Source of the DNA: JACCTH01 sp035253825
Lineage (GTDB): Bacteria > Actinomycetota > Acidimicrobiia > Spongiisociales > ZC4RG35
Assembly (NCBI GenBank): GCA_035253825.1
Contig: DATFBM010000003.1
Span: forward strand, 1 to 64,000
DNA: 64,000 nt
Direction: 5' to 3'
The notes under the pieces: model-generated
Database searches by the model: none
What the model was told of the DNA's origin: nothing
What the model saw: the letters and a program-made list of their open reading frames with translations, nothing else
Part shown: in pieces, positions 1-6,906 of the stretch
How positions within the stretch are numbered: position 1 is the stretch's first letter
How the letters are laid out: every line of letters begins with the position of its first letter
Made by a program: the position numbers and the translations under genes

Positions 1-139
1 AGGTGAAGGTGTTTCCCGCCACCTTCTCTGACAGCACCTTGGTGATGGCGGCGGTCAGGGTGGTCTTGCCATGGTCGATATGACCCATGGTCCCCACGTT
101 GACGTGTGGCTTGGAACGCTCGAACTTGGCCTTACCCAT
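1..139 (-). CDS. tuf: Elongation factor Tu, 5' end only (cut by window edge)
   Basis: The first 46 codons are visible, starting at the ATG at 139-137. The translation begins MGKAKFERSKPHVNVG and contains the GTPase P-loop GHIDHGKT, which is diagnostic for EF-Tu. EF-Tu carries aminoacyl-tRNA to the ribosomal A site. A GAGGAGCAAT-type ribosome binding site lies just upstream of the ATG. Three tRNA genes precede it on the same strand (Tyr, Thr, Met), an arrangement like the tRNA-tufB operon of enterobacteria, so a tRNA-tuf cotranscript is plausible. The rest of the gene lies outside the window. Confidence 0.97.
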   Translation of the reverse strand, partial: MGKAKFERSKPHVNVGTMGHIDHGKTTLTAAITKVLSEKVAGNTFT

Positions 140-187
140 TGCTCCTCGTTCTGTCTGACGTCTGACATCTCCGGATGTCTCATCCAG

Positions 188-261
188 TAGCGGCGGGCAG
201 ACTCGAACTGCCGACCTCTCGATTATGAGTCGAGCGCTCTCACCGACTGAGCTACGCCGCC
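188..261 (-). tRNA. tRNA-Met (CAT), elongator type
   Basis: A cloverleaf can be folded: 7-bp acceptor starting GGCGGCG (the last pair is G.T), D-arm with AGCTCAG, anticodon loop CTCATAA with CAT at 227-225, and T-loop TTCGAGT. The 5' GG and the body resemble elongator Met rather than initiator tRNA. CCA is not encoded. Confidence 0.92.
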
Positions 262-314
262 CCGAATCCGAACTTAACTTGTCTCGTCGACGGCCGGCAC
301 GCGCCGCCGAGCCG

Positions 315-387
315 AGCCCCCTTGCGGAATCGAACCGCAGACCTCCTCCTTACCATGGAGGCGCTCTGCCTGCTGAGCTAAGGGGGC
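315..387 (-). tRNA. tRNA-Thr (GGT)
   Basis: Acceptor stem GCCCCCT/AGGGGGC, D-arm TTAGCTCAG, anticodon stem CCTCC/GGAGG enclosing ATGGTAA (anticodon GGT), and T-loop GTTCGATTC. CCA is not encoded. It lies between tRNA-Tyr and tRNA-Met in the cluster upstream of tuf. Confidence 0.93.
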
Positions 388-424
388 GCCATTGCTGGCC
401 CCGCTTTATTTAATTGGGACCCCG

Positions 425-507
425 TGCCGGGAGAAGGATTTGAACCTCCGAAGGCAGTTGCCGGCAGATTTACAGTCTGCTCCCTTTGGCCGCTCGGGCA
501 TCCCGGC
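425..507 (-). tRNA. tRNA-Tyr (GTA)
   Basis: Acceptor stem GCCGGGA/TCCCGGC, anticodon stem CAGA/TCTG around CTGTAAA (anticodon GTA), a long class II variable arm, and T-loop GTTCAAATC give an 83-nt type II tRNA. Its 5' part and the sequence immediately upstream are repeated in tandem (see the repeat at 488-680). This intact copy is the one nearest tuf. Confidence 0.92.
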
Positions 508-680
508 AATGGCCCTTGATGCTAAACGTCCCCAATTTTCCAGTCTGACTGACCAACTGGGCCGCTCGGGCATCCCGGCAATGGCCCTTGATGCTAAACG
601 TCCCCAATTTTCCAGTCTGACTGACCAACTCGGCTGCTCGGGCTGACCAACTGGGCCGCTCGGGCATCCCGGCAATGGCC
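488..680 (-). repeat. Tandem 72-bp repeat containing the 5' fragment of tRNA-Tyr
   Basis: A 72-bp unit starts at 488 and again at 560 with near identity (the copies differ at the last base). Degenerate partial copies begin at 632 and 654. Each unit includes about 20 bp of the tRNA-Tyr 5' end (acceptor 5' strand plus start of the D-arm) and about 50 bp of the tRNA leader. Copies beyond 507 lack the remainder of the tRNA, so they are leader/5'-end duplicates and not tRNA genes. Confidence 0.85.
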
Positions 681-720
681 ACTCGGGCCGCTGAATGATA
701 GACGGCCTGGGCCGGCTTTC

Positions 721-1215
721 TTATAGGACTTGCATCTGACGCGACCGCGAGAGGGCAAACCCGGTCACAAACGCCAGGACCACCATGATCCATCCCTGCC
801 AGTAGGCCGAGACCACCAGCACCACTCCCACCACCATCGCGAGCACCGATGCCACGATCAAGCCCCGGGTCAATCTCGCGGCCAAGCGACGACGAAATTC
901 CGGGGTGATATCGGTGAAGCCGCCGCTCCTCTCGACAAAAGCGAGCTGGCGCACTCGGCCCCATGCCAGCAATGCCCCCGTCGCCACCGGGTAGGCAACG
1001 GCAAAGGGCACCCAGATCGGGCGGATGACGAACAGTCCAATAAGGCTCAGAAGGAACAGAATCCCCAAGAGGCGTAGCACCCACCTGAGATGGCGCTGCG
1101 ACCAAACCGGCCCCTGCTCGATCCCCAGCACCGAAAACAGAGCCGCCCAGCCGATCACCCCCGCCGGCGCCAGTAGGGCTAGGGCCAGGGCGATTGATGG
1201 GTTGAGTTCGATCAA
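721..1215 (-). CDS. Small integral membrane protein of unknown function
   Basis: This 164-aa protein has about four to five hydrophobic segments (around residues 6-30, 44-66, 68-90, 116-136 and 138-156) joined by short Arg-rich loops. I do not recognise a family. Translation appears to start at a TTG at 1215 that overlaps the htpX stop (TTGA), so it is probably cotranslated with the HtpX protease. That coupling hints at a membrane-protein quality role, but nothing in its own sequence shows one. Confidence 0.7.
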   Translation of the reverse strand: MIELNPSIALALALLAPAGVIGWAALFSVLGIEQGPVWSQRHLRWVLRLLGILFLLSLIGLFVIRPIWVPFAVAYPVATGALLAWGRVRQLAFVERSGGFTDITPEFRRRLAARLTRGLIVASVLAMVVGVVLVVSAYWQGWIMVVLAFVTGFALSRSRQMQVL

Positions 1216-2075
1216 GCTCCTGCGGCCATCGCCTGGAGTCGCTCGATTCGATCCTCGATCGGAGGATGGGTAGCGAAAAGGCTCATCATCCCGCCGCCCC
1301 CGCCAGCTCGGCGGAACGCCTTCAGGGGATCGGCGATGAAGAGCTGGCTCACAGCCGGATTCACCTGCATCGGGACCTGGGAAGTGCCGGCTCCCAGCTT
1401 GGCCAGCGCCGAGGCCAGCTGCAGCGGCTGACCCGTGATCTCGGCACCGCTTCTATCGGCCTGATACTCACGAGCACGGGAGATGGCCATCCGAATGATC
1501 ATCGCCGCAATCGGGGCAATGATGATCGAAAGGAGGGCCGCTATTGCCGCCAGGGGGTTGCCTCGTTCGTCGCGCCCGCCGCCCATGAACAACGCCATCC
1601 GACCGAAGATGCTGAGCGCAGCGGCCAGCATGGCTGCCACCGAACTGATGAGGATGTCACGGTTTTGAACGTGAGAAAGCTCGTGCGCAAGAACCCCGGT
1701 GAGCTCCTCCCGATTCATTACCTGCAGGATCCCCGTAGTGACGGCTACCGCCGCATGATCGGGGTTGCGACCAGTGGCGAAGGCGTTCGGCTGAGGTGAT
1801 TCGATCACGAACATCCGGGGCATCGGCATACCGGCGTGAGTCGTCAGGTTTCGAACAATCGAGAAGACCTCGGGCAGTTGGCTCTCATCCACCGGCTTAG
1901 CCCTTGACGCCGCCAGCGCGATCTTGTCGGAGAAAAAGTAGGCGACGAAGTTGAGGCCGACCGCAAGAACGATGCCGATCCAGAGCCCTCCCTCACCTCC
2001 CAGGCTGTAGCCGATCCAGAAGACCAGAACGGTCATCAAGGCTAGAAGTCCGACTGTCTTGAGGTTGTTGCTCAT
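1212..2075 (-). CDS. htpX: Membrane zinc metalloprotease HtpX
   Basis: A 287-aa M48-family protease. Two N-terminal membrane segments are followed by the zinc motif HELSH (in LAHELSHVQNRD), further hydrophobic segments, the downstream AREYQAD motif that supplies the third zinc ligand, and a C-terminal THPPIEDRI signature. Length and motif order match HtpX, which degrades misfolded cytoplasmic-membrane proteins with the active site facing the cytosol. The ATG at 2075 is well supported. It lies downstream of the RRM/IF-1-like pair and overlaps the following membrane-protein gene. Confidence 0.95.
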   Translation of the reverse strand: MSNNLKTVGLLALMTVLVFWIGYSLGGEGGLWIGIVLAVGLNFVAYFFSDKIALAASRAKPVDESQLPEVFSIVRNLTTHAGMPMPRMFVIESPQPNAFATGRNPDHAAVAVTTGILQVMNREELTGVLAHELSHVQNRDILISSVAAMLAAALSIFGRMALFMGGGRDERGNPLAAIAALLSIIIAPIAAMIIRMAISRAREYQADRSGAEITGQPLQLASALAKLGAGTSQVPMQVNPAVSQLFIADPLKAFRRAGGGGGMMSLFATHPPIEDRIERLQAMAAGA

Positions 2076-2118
2076 GATGGGCTAATCCTAGGAAAGGCCC
2101 GTATTTTTCTTACCAGGA

Positions 2119-2343
2119 TCAGCGATAACGCCAGACGATGCGACCTTTGGTCGGGTCGTAGGTAGAAACGTCGACATCGACCTGATCCCCCGGCAGAATC
2201 CTGATCCCGCGACCCCGCGTCATACGTCCGGCGGCGCGGGCTCGAACGATTAGCCCGCCTTCCACCTCAACTAGATAAGCGGCGTTGCGCTCGAGGGACT
2301 TGACCGTTCCCGAGATCCGGATGTACTCGTCGCTGTCAGCCAT
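2119..2343 (-). CDS. Translation initiation factor IF-1 paralogue
   Basis: A 74-aa S1/OB-fold protein with the IF-1 signature IRILPGDQVDVDVSTYD followed by KGRIVWRYR. The N-terminal half is divergent from canonical IF-1 (RARAAGRMTRGRG where IF-1 usually has VLAHISGKMR). The gene is not in a ribosomal-protein context but starts inside the stop codon of the RRM gene (TGATG). I read it as an accessory IF-1 family RNA-binding protein and not the housekeeping infA; that could be wrong if no other copy exists in the genome. Confidence 0.8.
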   Translation of the reverse strand: MADSDEYIRISGTVKSLERNAAYLVEVEGGLIVRARAAGRMTRGRGIRILPGDQVDVDVSTYDPTKGRIVWRYR

Positions 2344-2714
2344 CAGGGACGGCGCCCGCCGCCCCGGTTACCCGAACGGTTGCCATAGCCACCACCCGAT
2401 GAGCCGGAGCGGTTGCCGTAGCCACCGCCGCCTCCTCCGCCGCGGCGATCACCGCCGCCACGGGGTCGGTCAGTCCTTGGTCGGGCTTCGTTGACGGTGA
2501 CCCGCCGACCGTCGATGTCGGTGCCATCGAGCTCTTGGATCGCCCGCTTGGCCTCCTCGGCGTCATCCATCTCGACGAAGCCGAAGCCGCGGGAACGGCC
2601 AGTTTCGCGATCGGTAGCCACATTGGCGGAACCAACGGTTCCAAAGCGGCTGAAGAGAGTGTTGAGGCTCTCGGAGGTAGTGGAGAAGGGAAGATTCCCT
2701 ACGTAGATGTTCAT
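2343..2714 (-). CDS. RRM-domain RNA-binding protein with Gly/Arg-rich tail
   Basis: The protein has a single RNA recognition motif at about residues 1-80, with RNP2 IYVGNLP and RNP1 RGFGFVEM, followed by a basic RGG/GGYGNRSG-repeat tail. This is the architecture of bacterial cold-inducible RNA-binding proteins, which bind single-stranded RNA. I place the start at the ATG at 2714 (MNIYVGNL) because RRM proteins begin there and the longer reading adds an unrelated leader. The gene is coupled to the downstream IF-1 paralogue, so the two are probably coexpressed and may remodel mRNA under stress. Confidence 0.88.
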   Translation of the reverse strand: MNIYVGNLPFSTTSESLNTLFSRFGTVGSANVATDRETGRSRGFGFVEMDDAEEAKRAIQELDGTDIDGRRVTVNEARPRTDRPRGGGDRRGGGGGGGYGNRSGSSGGGYGNRSGNRGGGRRP

Positions 2715-2835
2715 GTCGACCTTCTGATTCGGGTGGGGGCAAACCCACGTGTTCTTTTCGGGCATGCCCTAGGACGTCGCACCCTGAGGTGACATCGATA
2801 AGTAATACCGGGTCACAGTTTACTTGATTTCACTT

Positions 2836-3879
2836 TCAACGGTTGTCTGAGCGGGCAAGTAGTACCCGAAAATCACCCAAACCGCGCTCGTGGAGGAGGG
2901 TTTCACCGGCGGTTCGCTGGCTTCTGAGCTCCAGCCGATATGCCTCATCTCTCCCAGCCGCCTCGAGTTCCTGACGCCGCAATTCCTCCAAGCGGTCGCT
3001 CAGGCCCCAGAGTTTGAGAAAGTCATCCTGTCTCAGCAGCTCGCATTCCCAACCCGCCTCTTGGCAGGTGGCGAGCAAAGCCGAAAAATTCACGTCCGAG
3101 GTGATGTCGGTGGCGCCCGGCTCGTCGAGGGGGTGTGGACCAAGGTGATGAGCCCGGTAGGTGCGGAGGGTTCCCTCGGGGCGGCGATGGGCCAGATTCT
3201 TGGCCAGCTCCCCGTAGTCGATGATCAAGAACGTCCCAGCACTCAAGCGAGCAAGTATCTCGTCGAGCCAGTCGACGGCAGCAAGCTGACACTCGACCCA
3301 ACCGCCCACGTCAACAGGCCCGGCGAAGCGCTCGATCCAGTCCGCTACCTGCGGTCGCACTGGTGCATCGACAAAGATGAACTTCTCGTTTTCCGTGCCC
3401 ACCCATCGTTCTCGCCAACCGCTTTGGGTTAGCTGAGCCAGCGCTGTAGGCAGGTTGTCGACGAGCTCGTTGGCAATCACCACTCCGCGGATTGAGTTCG
3501 GGAGCTCCGTTATCGAAGCCAAAACTCGCTCTGGCGGAAGCACCGACCTCAATGCGAGACGTGCGGCCGGTGAGGCTTCGGCTGCCCAGGCCTCGACGGG
3601 GAGTTCCTCCAGCAACGAAGAAAGCAGTGAGCCCGAACCGGCTCCTAGATCTACGACGAAGAATGGCTCGCCGATGCGATTTCGTTCTGAGGCGACGAAG
3701 CGAGCCAGGGTGGCACCGAAAAGCGGGCTGACCTCGGGACTGGTGAGGAAGTCGCCGGCCGCCACTGATCTCAATTTCTCAGTGACGAAAAAACCTCCGG
3801 GTCCATATAGGGCCAGTTCCATGAATCGCTCGAAAGGAATCGGCCCCTGGGCTGCAATCTCCTCTCGAATCGCCTTCAT
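2836..3879 (-). CDS. SAM-dependent methyltransferase, MidA/NDUFAF7 family
   Basis: A 347-aa class I methyltransferase of the COG1565 (MidA-like) family. The family N-terminus (PFERFMELALYGPGGFF, then GDFLTSPEVSPLFG) is intact, and the SAM-binding loop VVDLGAGSGSL follows at about residues 95-110. The eukaryotic relative methylates an arginine of a complex I subunit; bacterial substrates are mostly unknown. The start at 3879 lies 20 bp from the divergently oriented Clp-N gene. Confidence 0.85.
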   Translation of the reverse strand: MKAIREEIAAQGPIPFERFMELALYGPGGFFVTEKLRSVAAGDFLTSPEVSPLFGATLARFVASERNRIGEPFFVVDLGAGSGSLLSSLLEELPVEAWAAEASPAARLALRSVLPPERVLASITELPNSIRGVVIANELVDNLPTALAQLTQSGWRERWVGTENEKFIFVDAPVRPQVADWIERFAGPVDVGGWVECQLAAVDWLDEILARLSAGTFLIIDYGELAKNLAHRRPEGTLRTYRAHHLGPHPLDEPGATDITSDVNFSALLATCQEAGWECELLRQDDFLKLWGLSDRLEELRRQELEAAGRDEAYRLELRSQRTAGETLLHERGLGDFRVLLARSDNR

Positions 3880-3899
3880 TTCGCCATTACCGTAAAAGG

Positions 3900-4493
3900 G
3901 TGTTCCAGCGGTTTACCGACCGCGCTCGACGGGTGGTAGTGCTTGCCCAGGAGGAGGCACGTTTACTCAATCACTCTTATATCGGCACCGAGCACATCCT
4001 GCTGGGTCTGGCCATGGAGGCGGACGGAGTCGCAGCGCAAGCCCTGCAGCTGCAAGGCGTACAGCTTGGTGGTCTACGGAAAGCGGTTGAGGCAATGATC
4101 GGCCGAGGCGGAGACATTCCTTCCGGGCATATCCCGTTCACTCCCAGAGCCAAGAAGATCCTGGAGCTCAGCTTGCGCGAATCGATTGCCCTCGGCCATG
4201 ATTACATCGGAACAGAACACATTCTCTTGGGCCTCATTCGAGAGTCCGAAGGTGTGGCATGTCGAGTTCTTGAACAAGAGGGAGTCGATTTCGACCGGTT
4301 GCGGATCGACGTAGTGAACCTACTTGGCCTCGATCCTGCCAAGCTCAAGGCGCCTCCGAAGGTTCCCCGCCGGCCTCGGACGGGCTCGTGCGTGCACCCC
4401 GCCGAGGATCTTGAGATTCGCCCTGCCGAGGGTTTCAGAACCGTTCGTTGCCGGCGCTGCGGGCAACTGGTCGGGGTTCTCCCTGCTGCATAG
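3900..4493 (+). CDS. Stand-alone Clp N-terminal (double Clp-N repeat) protein
   Basis: This 197-aa protein has two Clp-N repeats (about residues 1-75 and 77-150; compare SYIGTEHILLGLAMEADGVA and DYIGTEHILLGLIRESEGVA) closely resembling the ClpC N-domain, but no AAA+ modules follow. The C-terminal tail has CVHP and CRRCG, a possible zinc-knuckle. The start is a GTG at 3900. Clp-N domains recognise substrates or adaptors, so this may be a ClpC decoy or adaptor; that is inference. A ClpP gene is present at 34164-34796. Confidence 0.82.
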   Translation: MFQRFTDRARRVVVLAQEEARLLNHSYIGTEHILLGLAMEADGVAAQALQLQGVQLGGLRKAVEAMIGRGGDIPSGHIPFTPRAKKILELSLRESIALGHDYIGTEHILLGLIRESEGVACRVLEQEGVDFDRLRIDVVNLLGLDPAKLKAPPKVPRRPRTGSCVHPAEDLEIRPAEGFRTVRCRRCGQLVGVLPAA

Positions 4494-4510
4494 CCAATTA
4501 AGGTCGAGCC

Positions 4511-5362
4511 ATGGACTTTGGCGTGATGATCTTTCCAACCGACGCCACACCGACGCCAATAGAACTTGGTCGGATGGCCGAGGACCTCGGATTCGAATCG
4601 TTGTGGTTCCCCGAGCACTCCCACATTCCCACTTCGAGGAAGACCCCCTGGGGTGGCGTCAAAGGGGCCGCTCCCCTCCCCGATTGGTACTGGAAAACGC
4701 TCGACGCCTTTGTGGCGCTGGGTGCGGTGGCGGCAGTTACATCCACCCTCAAGCTGGGGACGGGCATCACGCTGGTCGCCCAGCGCGACCCCATCTGGTT
4801 GGCGAAGGAGGTCGCCAGCCTCGATGTGATCTCGGGTGGTCGCTTCCTGTTCGGCATCGGATATGGCTGGAACAAGGAGGAACTCGCCTCCCACGGGGTG
4901 GCCTACACGGAACGACGGGCGCTGCTGCGCGAACGGGTGCTGCTGATGAAAAGCTTGTGGACAGACGAGGTTTCCGAGTACAAGGGCGAGCTGATCACCC
5001 TCGAGCCATCGTGGGCCTTTCCGAAACCAGTCCAGAAGCCACACCCCCCGATCATCATGGGTGGGGCGGCGGCGCCCAAGACCATCGCCGATATGGTCGA
5101 GTTCTGCGACGGCTGGATGCCGCTGGCGACCCGCCACGACATCGCCGGCCGTCTCGAGGAGGTCCGGAAGGCGGTAACGGCCGCCGGTCGGGACGCAAAG
5201 GCCTTCGACATAACTGCTTACAGCGCCAAACCCGAGCCTGAGTTCATCGAGAAGGTGATCGAGCTCGACGTCAACCGGATCGTCTTCAACCTCCCGCAAA
5301 GGAGCCCGGAGGAAGGAAAATCCCGCCTCGCCGAGCTCAGCGAGCTGATCCGGCAGTTCTAA
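4511..5362 (+). CDS. Luciferase-like (LLM) F420-dependent oxidoreductase
   Basis: A 283-aa TIM-barrel of the bacterial luciferase-like superfamily. Visible marks are LGFESLWFPEHSH near the N-terminus, KLGTGITL, the IGYGWNKEE segment and PIIMGGAAP. The sequence resembles actinobacterial TIGR03619-type enzymes, which use reduced F420; the substrate is unknown. It lies 17 bp downstream of the Clp-N gene and is probably cotranscribed. The presence of F420-type enzymes supports an actinobacterial host. Confidence 0.85.
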   Translation: MDFGVMIFPTDATPTPIELGRMAEDLGFESLWFPEHSHIPTSRKTPWGGVKGAAPLPDWYWKTLDAFVALGAVAAVTSTLKLGTGITLVAQRDPIWLAKEVASLDVISGGRFLFGIGYGWNKEELASHGVAYTERRALLRERVLLMKSLWTDEVSEYKGELITLEPSWAFPKPVQKPHPPIIMGGAAAPKTIADMVEFCDGWMPLATRHDIAGRLEEVRKAVTAAGRDAKAFDITAYSAKPEPEFIEKVIELDVNRIVFNLPQRSPEEGKSRLAELSELIRQF

Positions 5363-5413
5363 ACGCGACCCAGGGTTGTTATGGCCGTACAGCAGCCCTA
5401 ACGGCCCACAGAA

Positions 5414-5935
5414 TCAGAGAGCCGGGTGCTCGCGAGCCGACTCGAGCCACTTACTCGGCGCCCGCCCGAAGGGCTCGTCATCGCGGAGAAGGGCCTCGCG
5501 AGCTCTTTCGGCCGCGCGTCGAGCGCTTCCGACGAGTGCGGGTGGATACTCATAGCGAACCGAATGGGTGAGGAACTCATCCTCATCGAGGATCTCAACC
5601 GTTCCATCGAGCCGGCGAATGACGTCGAGATCCAAGTCGATCGAGGTCAGGCGATCGCCGTCCCAATCGACGGGAGTAGTGATGTTCACGTAGACCTCGT
5701 AGCTGGGATGGTTCCAGTAGAACTCAGCCACCCACCACGCATTGGGCGGGACAAGGCCGACAAAGCCCGTGGCCAGCGTGATCGGCGGCTCGGAACCACG
5801 TTGGGCCACATTTCCTTCGGGTGTTAATAGCCAGGTGCCGTAGGCGTCCTCACCCAGTGGAAGACCCGTGAACTGCCAATGTCTTCGATCGGGCCACTTC
5901 CTCATGTCGACCTGGACACCTCGGAGCTCACTCAC
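5414..5935 (-). CDS. DUF402 family protein
   Basis: A 173-aa protein with the DUF402 core (YEVYVNITTPVDWDGDRLTSIDLDLDV read in two parts, followed by ILDEDEF). Related proteins such as the FAU-1/Ntdp type act on RNA or nucleotides with a metal at the conserved acidic cluster, but the function here is not established. It lies 14 bp after the formate dehydrogenase genes on the same strand and is probably the last gene of that transcript; a link with FDH is not evident. Confidence 0.75.
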   Translation of the reverse strand: MSELRGVQVDMRKWPDRRHWQFTGLPLGEDAYGTWLLTPEGNVAQRGSEPPITLATGFVGLVPPNAWWVAEFYWNHPSYEVYVNITTPVDWDGDRLTSIDLDLDVIRRLDGTVEILDEDEFLTHSVRYEYPPALVGSARRAAERAREALLRDDEPFGRAPSKWLESAREHPAL

Positions 5936-5949
5936 CGCCAGGTCTACGG

Positions 5950-6906
5950 CTAGGAGTCGGATCTTGCGCGACGTAGAACCACATCAACCGGAGTTGAGGC
6001 CAGGTCACCGAGCTCCTGTACGTACTCGTAGCCGAAACGACCCTTGATACAGAGGTGTCCTTCGGTAACCGAATGATCCTGAGGCGAGGTGACCTTGACG
6101 ATGCGATTGTCCTGCACGTGCAGGTCGAGATTGCATCCGACACCGCAGAACGAACACACCGTACGAGTGACGCTCTGACGCTCCTCGTCCCACACGTCGG
6201 CCTGCCGTAGCTCGTGTTCTGATCGGAACATGAGGGCCCCGGTGGGGCAAACCCCGATGCAGTTGCCGCAGAACACGCAGGCACCCTCAGGGAGGGCCAC
6301 GTCGAATTCGGTCGAGATACGTGCGTCGAATCCTCGGCCGGCGACGGCGATCGCAAAGGTGTTCTGGGCGTCATCGCCGCAGGCTTCCACACACTTGTAG
6401 CAAAGGATGCAGCGGGAGTAGTCCCGTACGTAAAGGTTGTTGTCGATCTTGACGGGCTGGTGCACCGTTTCGGCAGCATCACCGACCACGGCGCCGTGGT
6501 GACCGGCGTGACGATGATCGCGGTCGGAAGTGGGAGGGGCCGGAGGCCCGAAACGGGAGCTATCGACCCCGTAGCTATCCATCCACTCCCGGGTGGGTTG
6601 ATCGACCAGCGTCAGATTGACCGAGGACGCCAGCATCTCGAATACCACCCGGCGCGAGTGCCGGACGCGCTCGGAGTCGGTTTGGACGACCATGCCCGGT
6701 TCCGCTTTCCGAGAGCACGAGGGCACCAGGGTGCGGCTTCCTTCCACCTCCACAACACAAACCCGGCACACATTGACCGGAGCCAGCGTCTCCAAGTAAC
6801 AAAGGGTCGGCTGATCCTTGGCGATGGAGCGGCACGCATCGAGAAGCGTGGCTCCCTGATCGACAACCACCTCGGCGCCATCTATGACCAGGGTGATATC
6901 GCTCAT
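5950..6906 (-). CDS. Formate dehydrogenase iron-sulfur subunit carrying the detached N-terminal domain of the catalytic subunit
   Basis: A 318-aa protein equivalent to the N-terminus of an NAD-dependent FdhA/NuoG-like chain. It has a plant-type [2Fe-2S] domain (Cys36, 47, 50, 64), two [4Fe-4S] ferredoxin motifs (Cys166-176 and Cys210-220), and at its C-terminus the molybdopterin-oxidoreductase [4Fe-4S] domain (CSFCGVGC at 251-258 and Cys286 in LCIKGRFGY). That last domain normally leads directly into the catalytic chain, which here is a separate gene two positions upstream. The His(Cys)3 cluster usual between the [2Fe-2S] and ferredoxin parts is absent, replaced by a His-rich stretch near residues 130-138. 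The ATG at 6906 overlaps the NuoEF stop (ATGA). Confidence 0.9.
   Translation of the reverse strand: MSDITLVIDGAEVVVDQGATLLDACRSIAKDQPTLCYLETLAPVNVCRVCVVEVEGSRTLVPSCSRKAEPGMVVQTDSERVRHSRRVVFEMLASSVNLTLVDQPTREWMDSYGVDSSRFGPPAPPTSDRDHRHAGHHGAVVGDAAETVHQPVKIDNNLYVRDYSRCILCYKCVEACGDDAQNTFAIAVAGRGFDARISTEFDVALPEGACVFCGNCIGVCPTGALMFRSEHELRQADVWDEERQSVTRTVCSFCGVGCNLDLHVQDNRIVKVTSPQDHSVTEGHLCIKGRFGYEYVQELGDLASTPVDVVLRRARSDS

Noticed and set aside
488..680. Repeat array resembling a CRISPR
   Set aside because: The units are contiguous 72-bp tandem copies derived from tRNA-Tyr and its leader, with no unique spacers and no cas genes.
4202..5299. 365-codon open frame opposite the LLM oxidoreductase
   Set aside because: It spans the junction of two well-supported plus-strand genes and has no recognisable motif.
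5363..5413. Terminator between the convergent LLM and DUF402 genes
   Set aside because: Only a weak GGCCGT/ACGGCC pairing with a long loop and no T-tract is visible; not enough to call.
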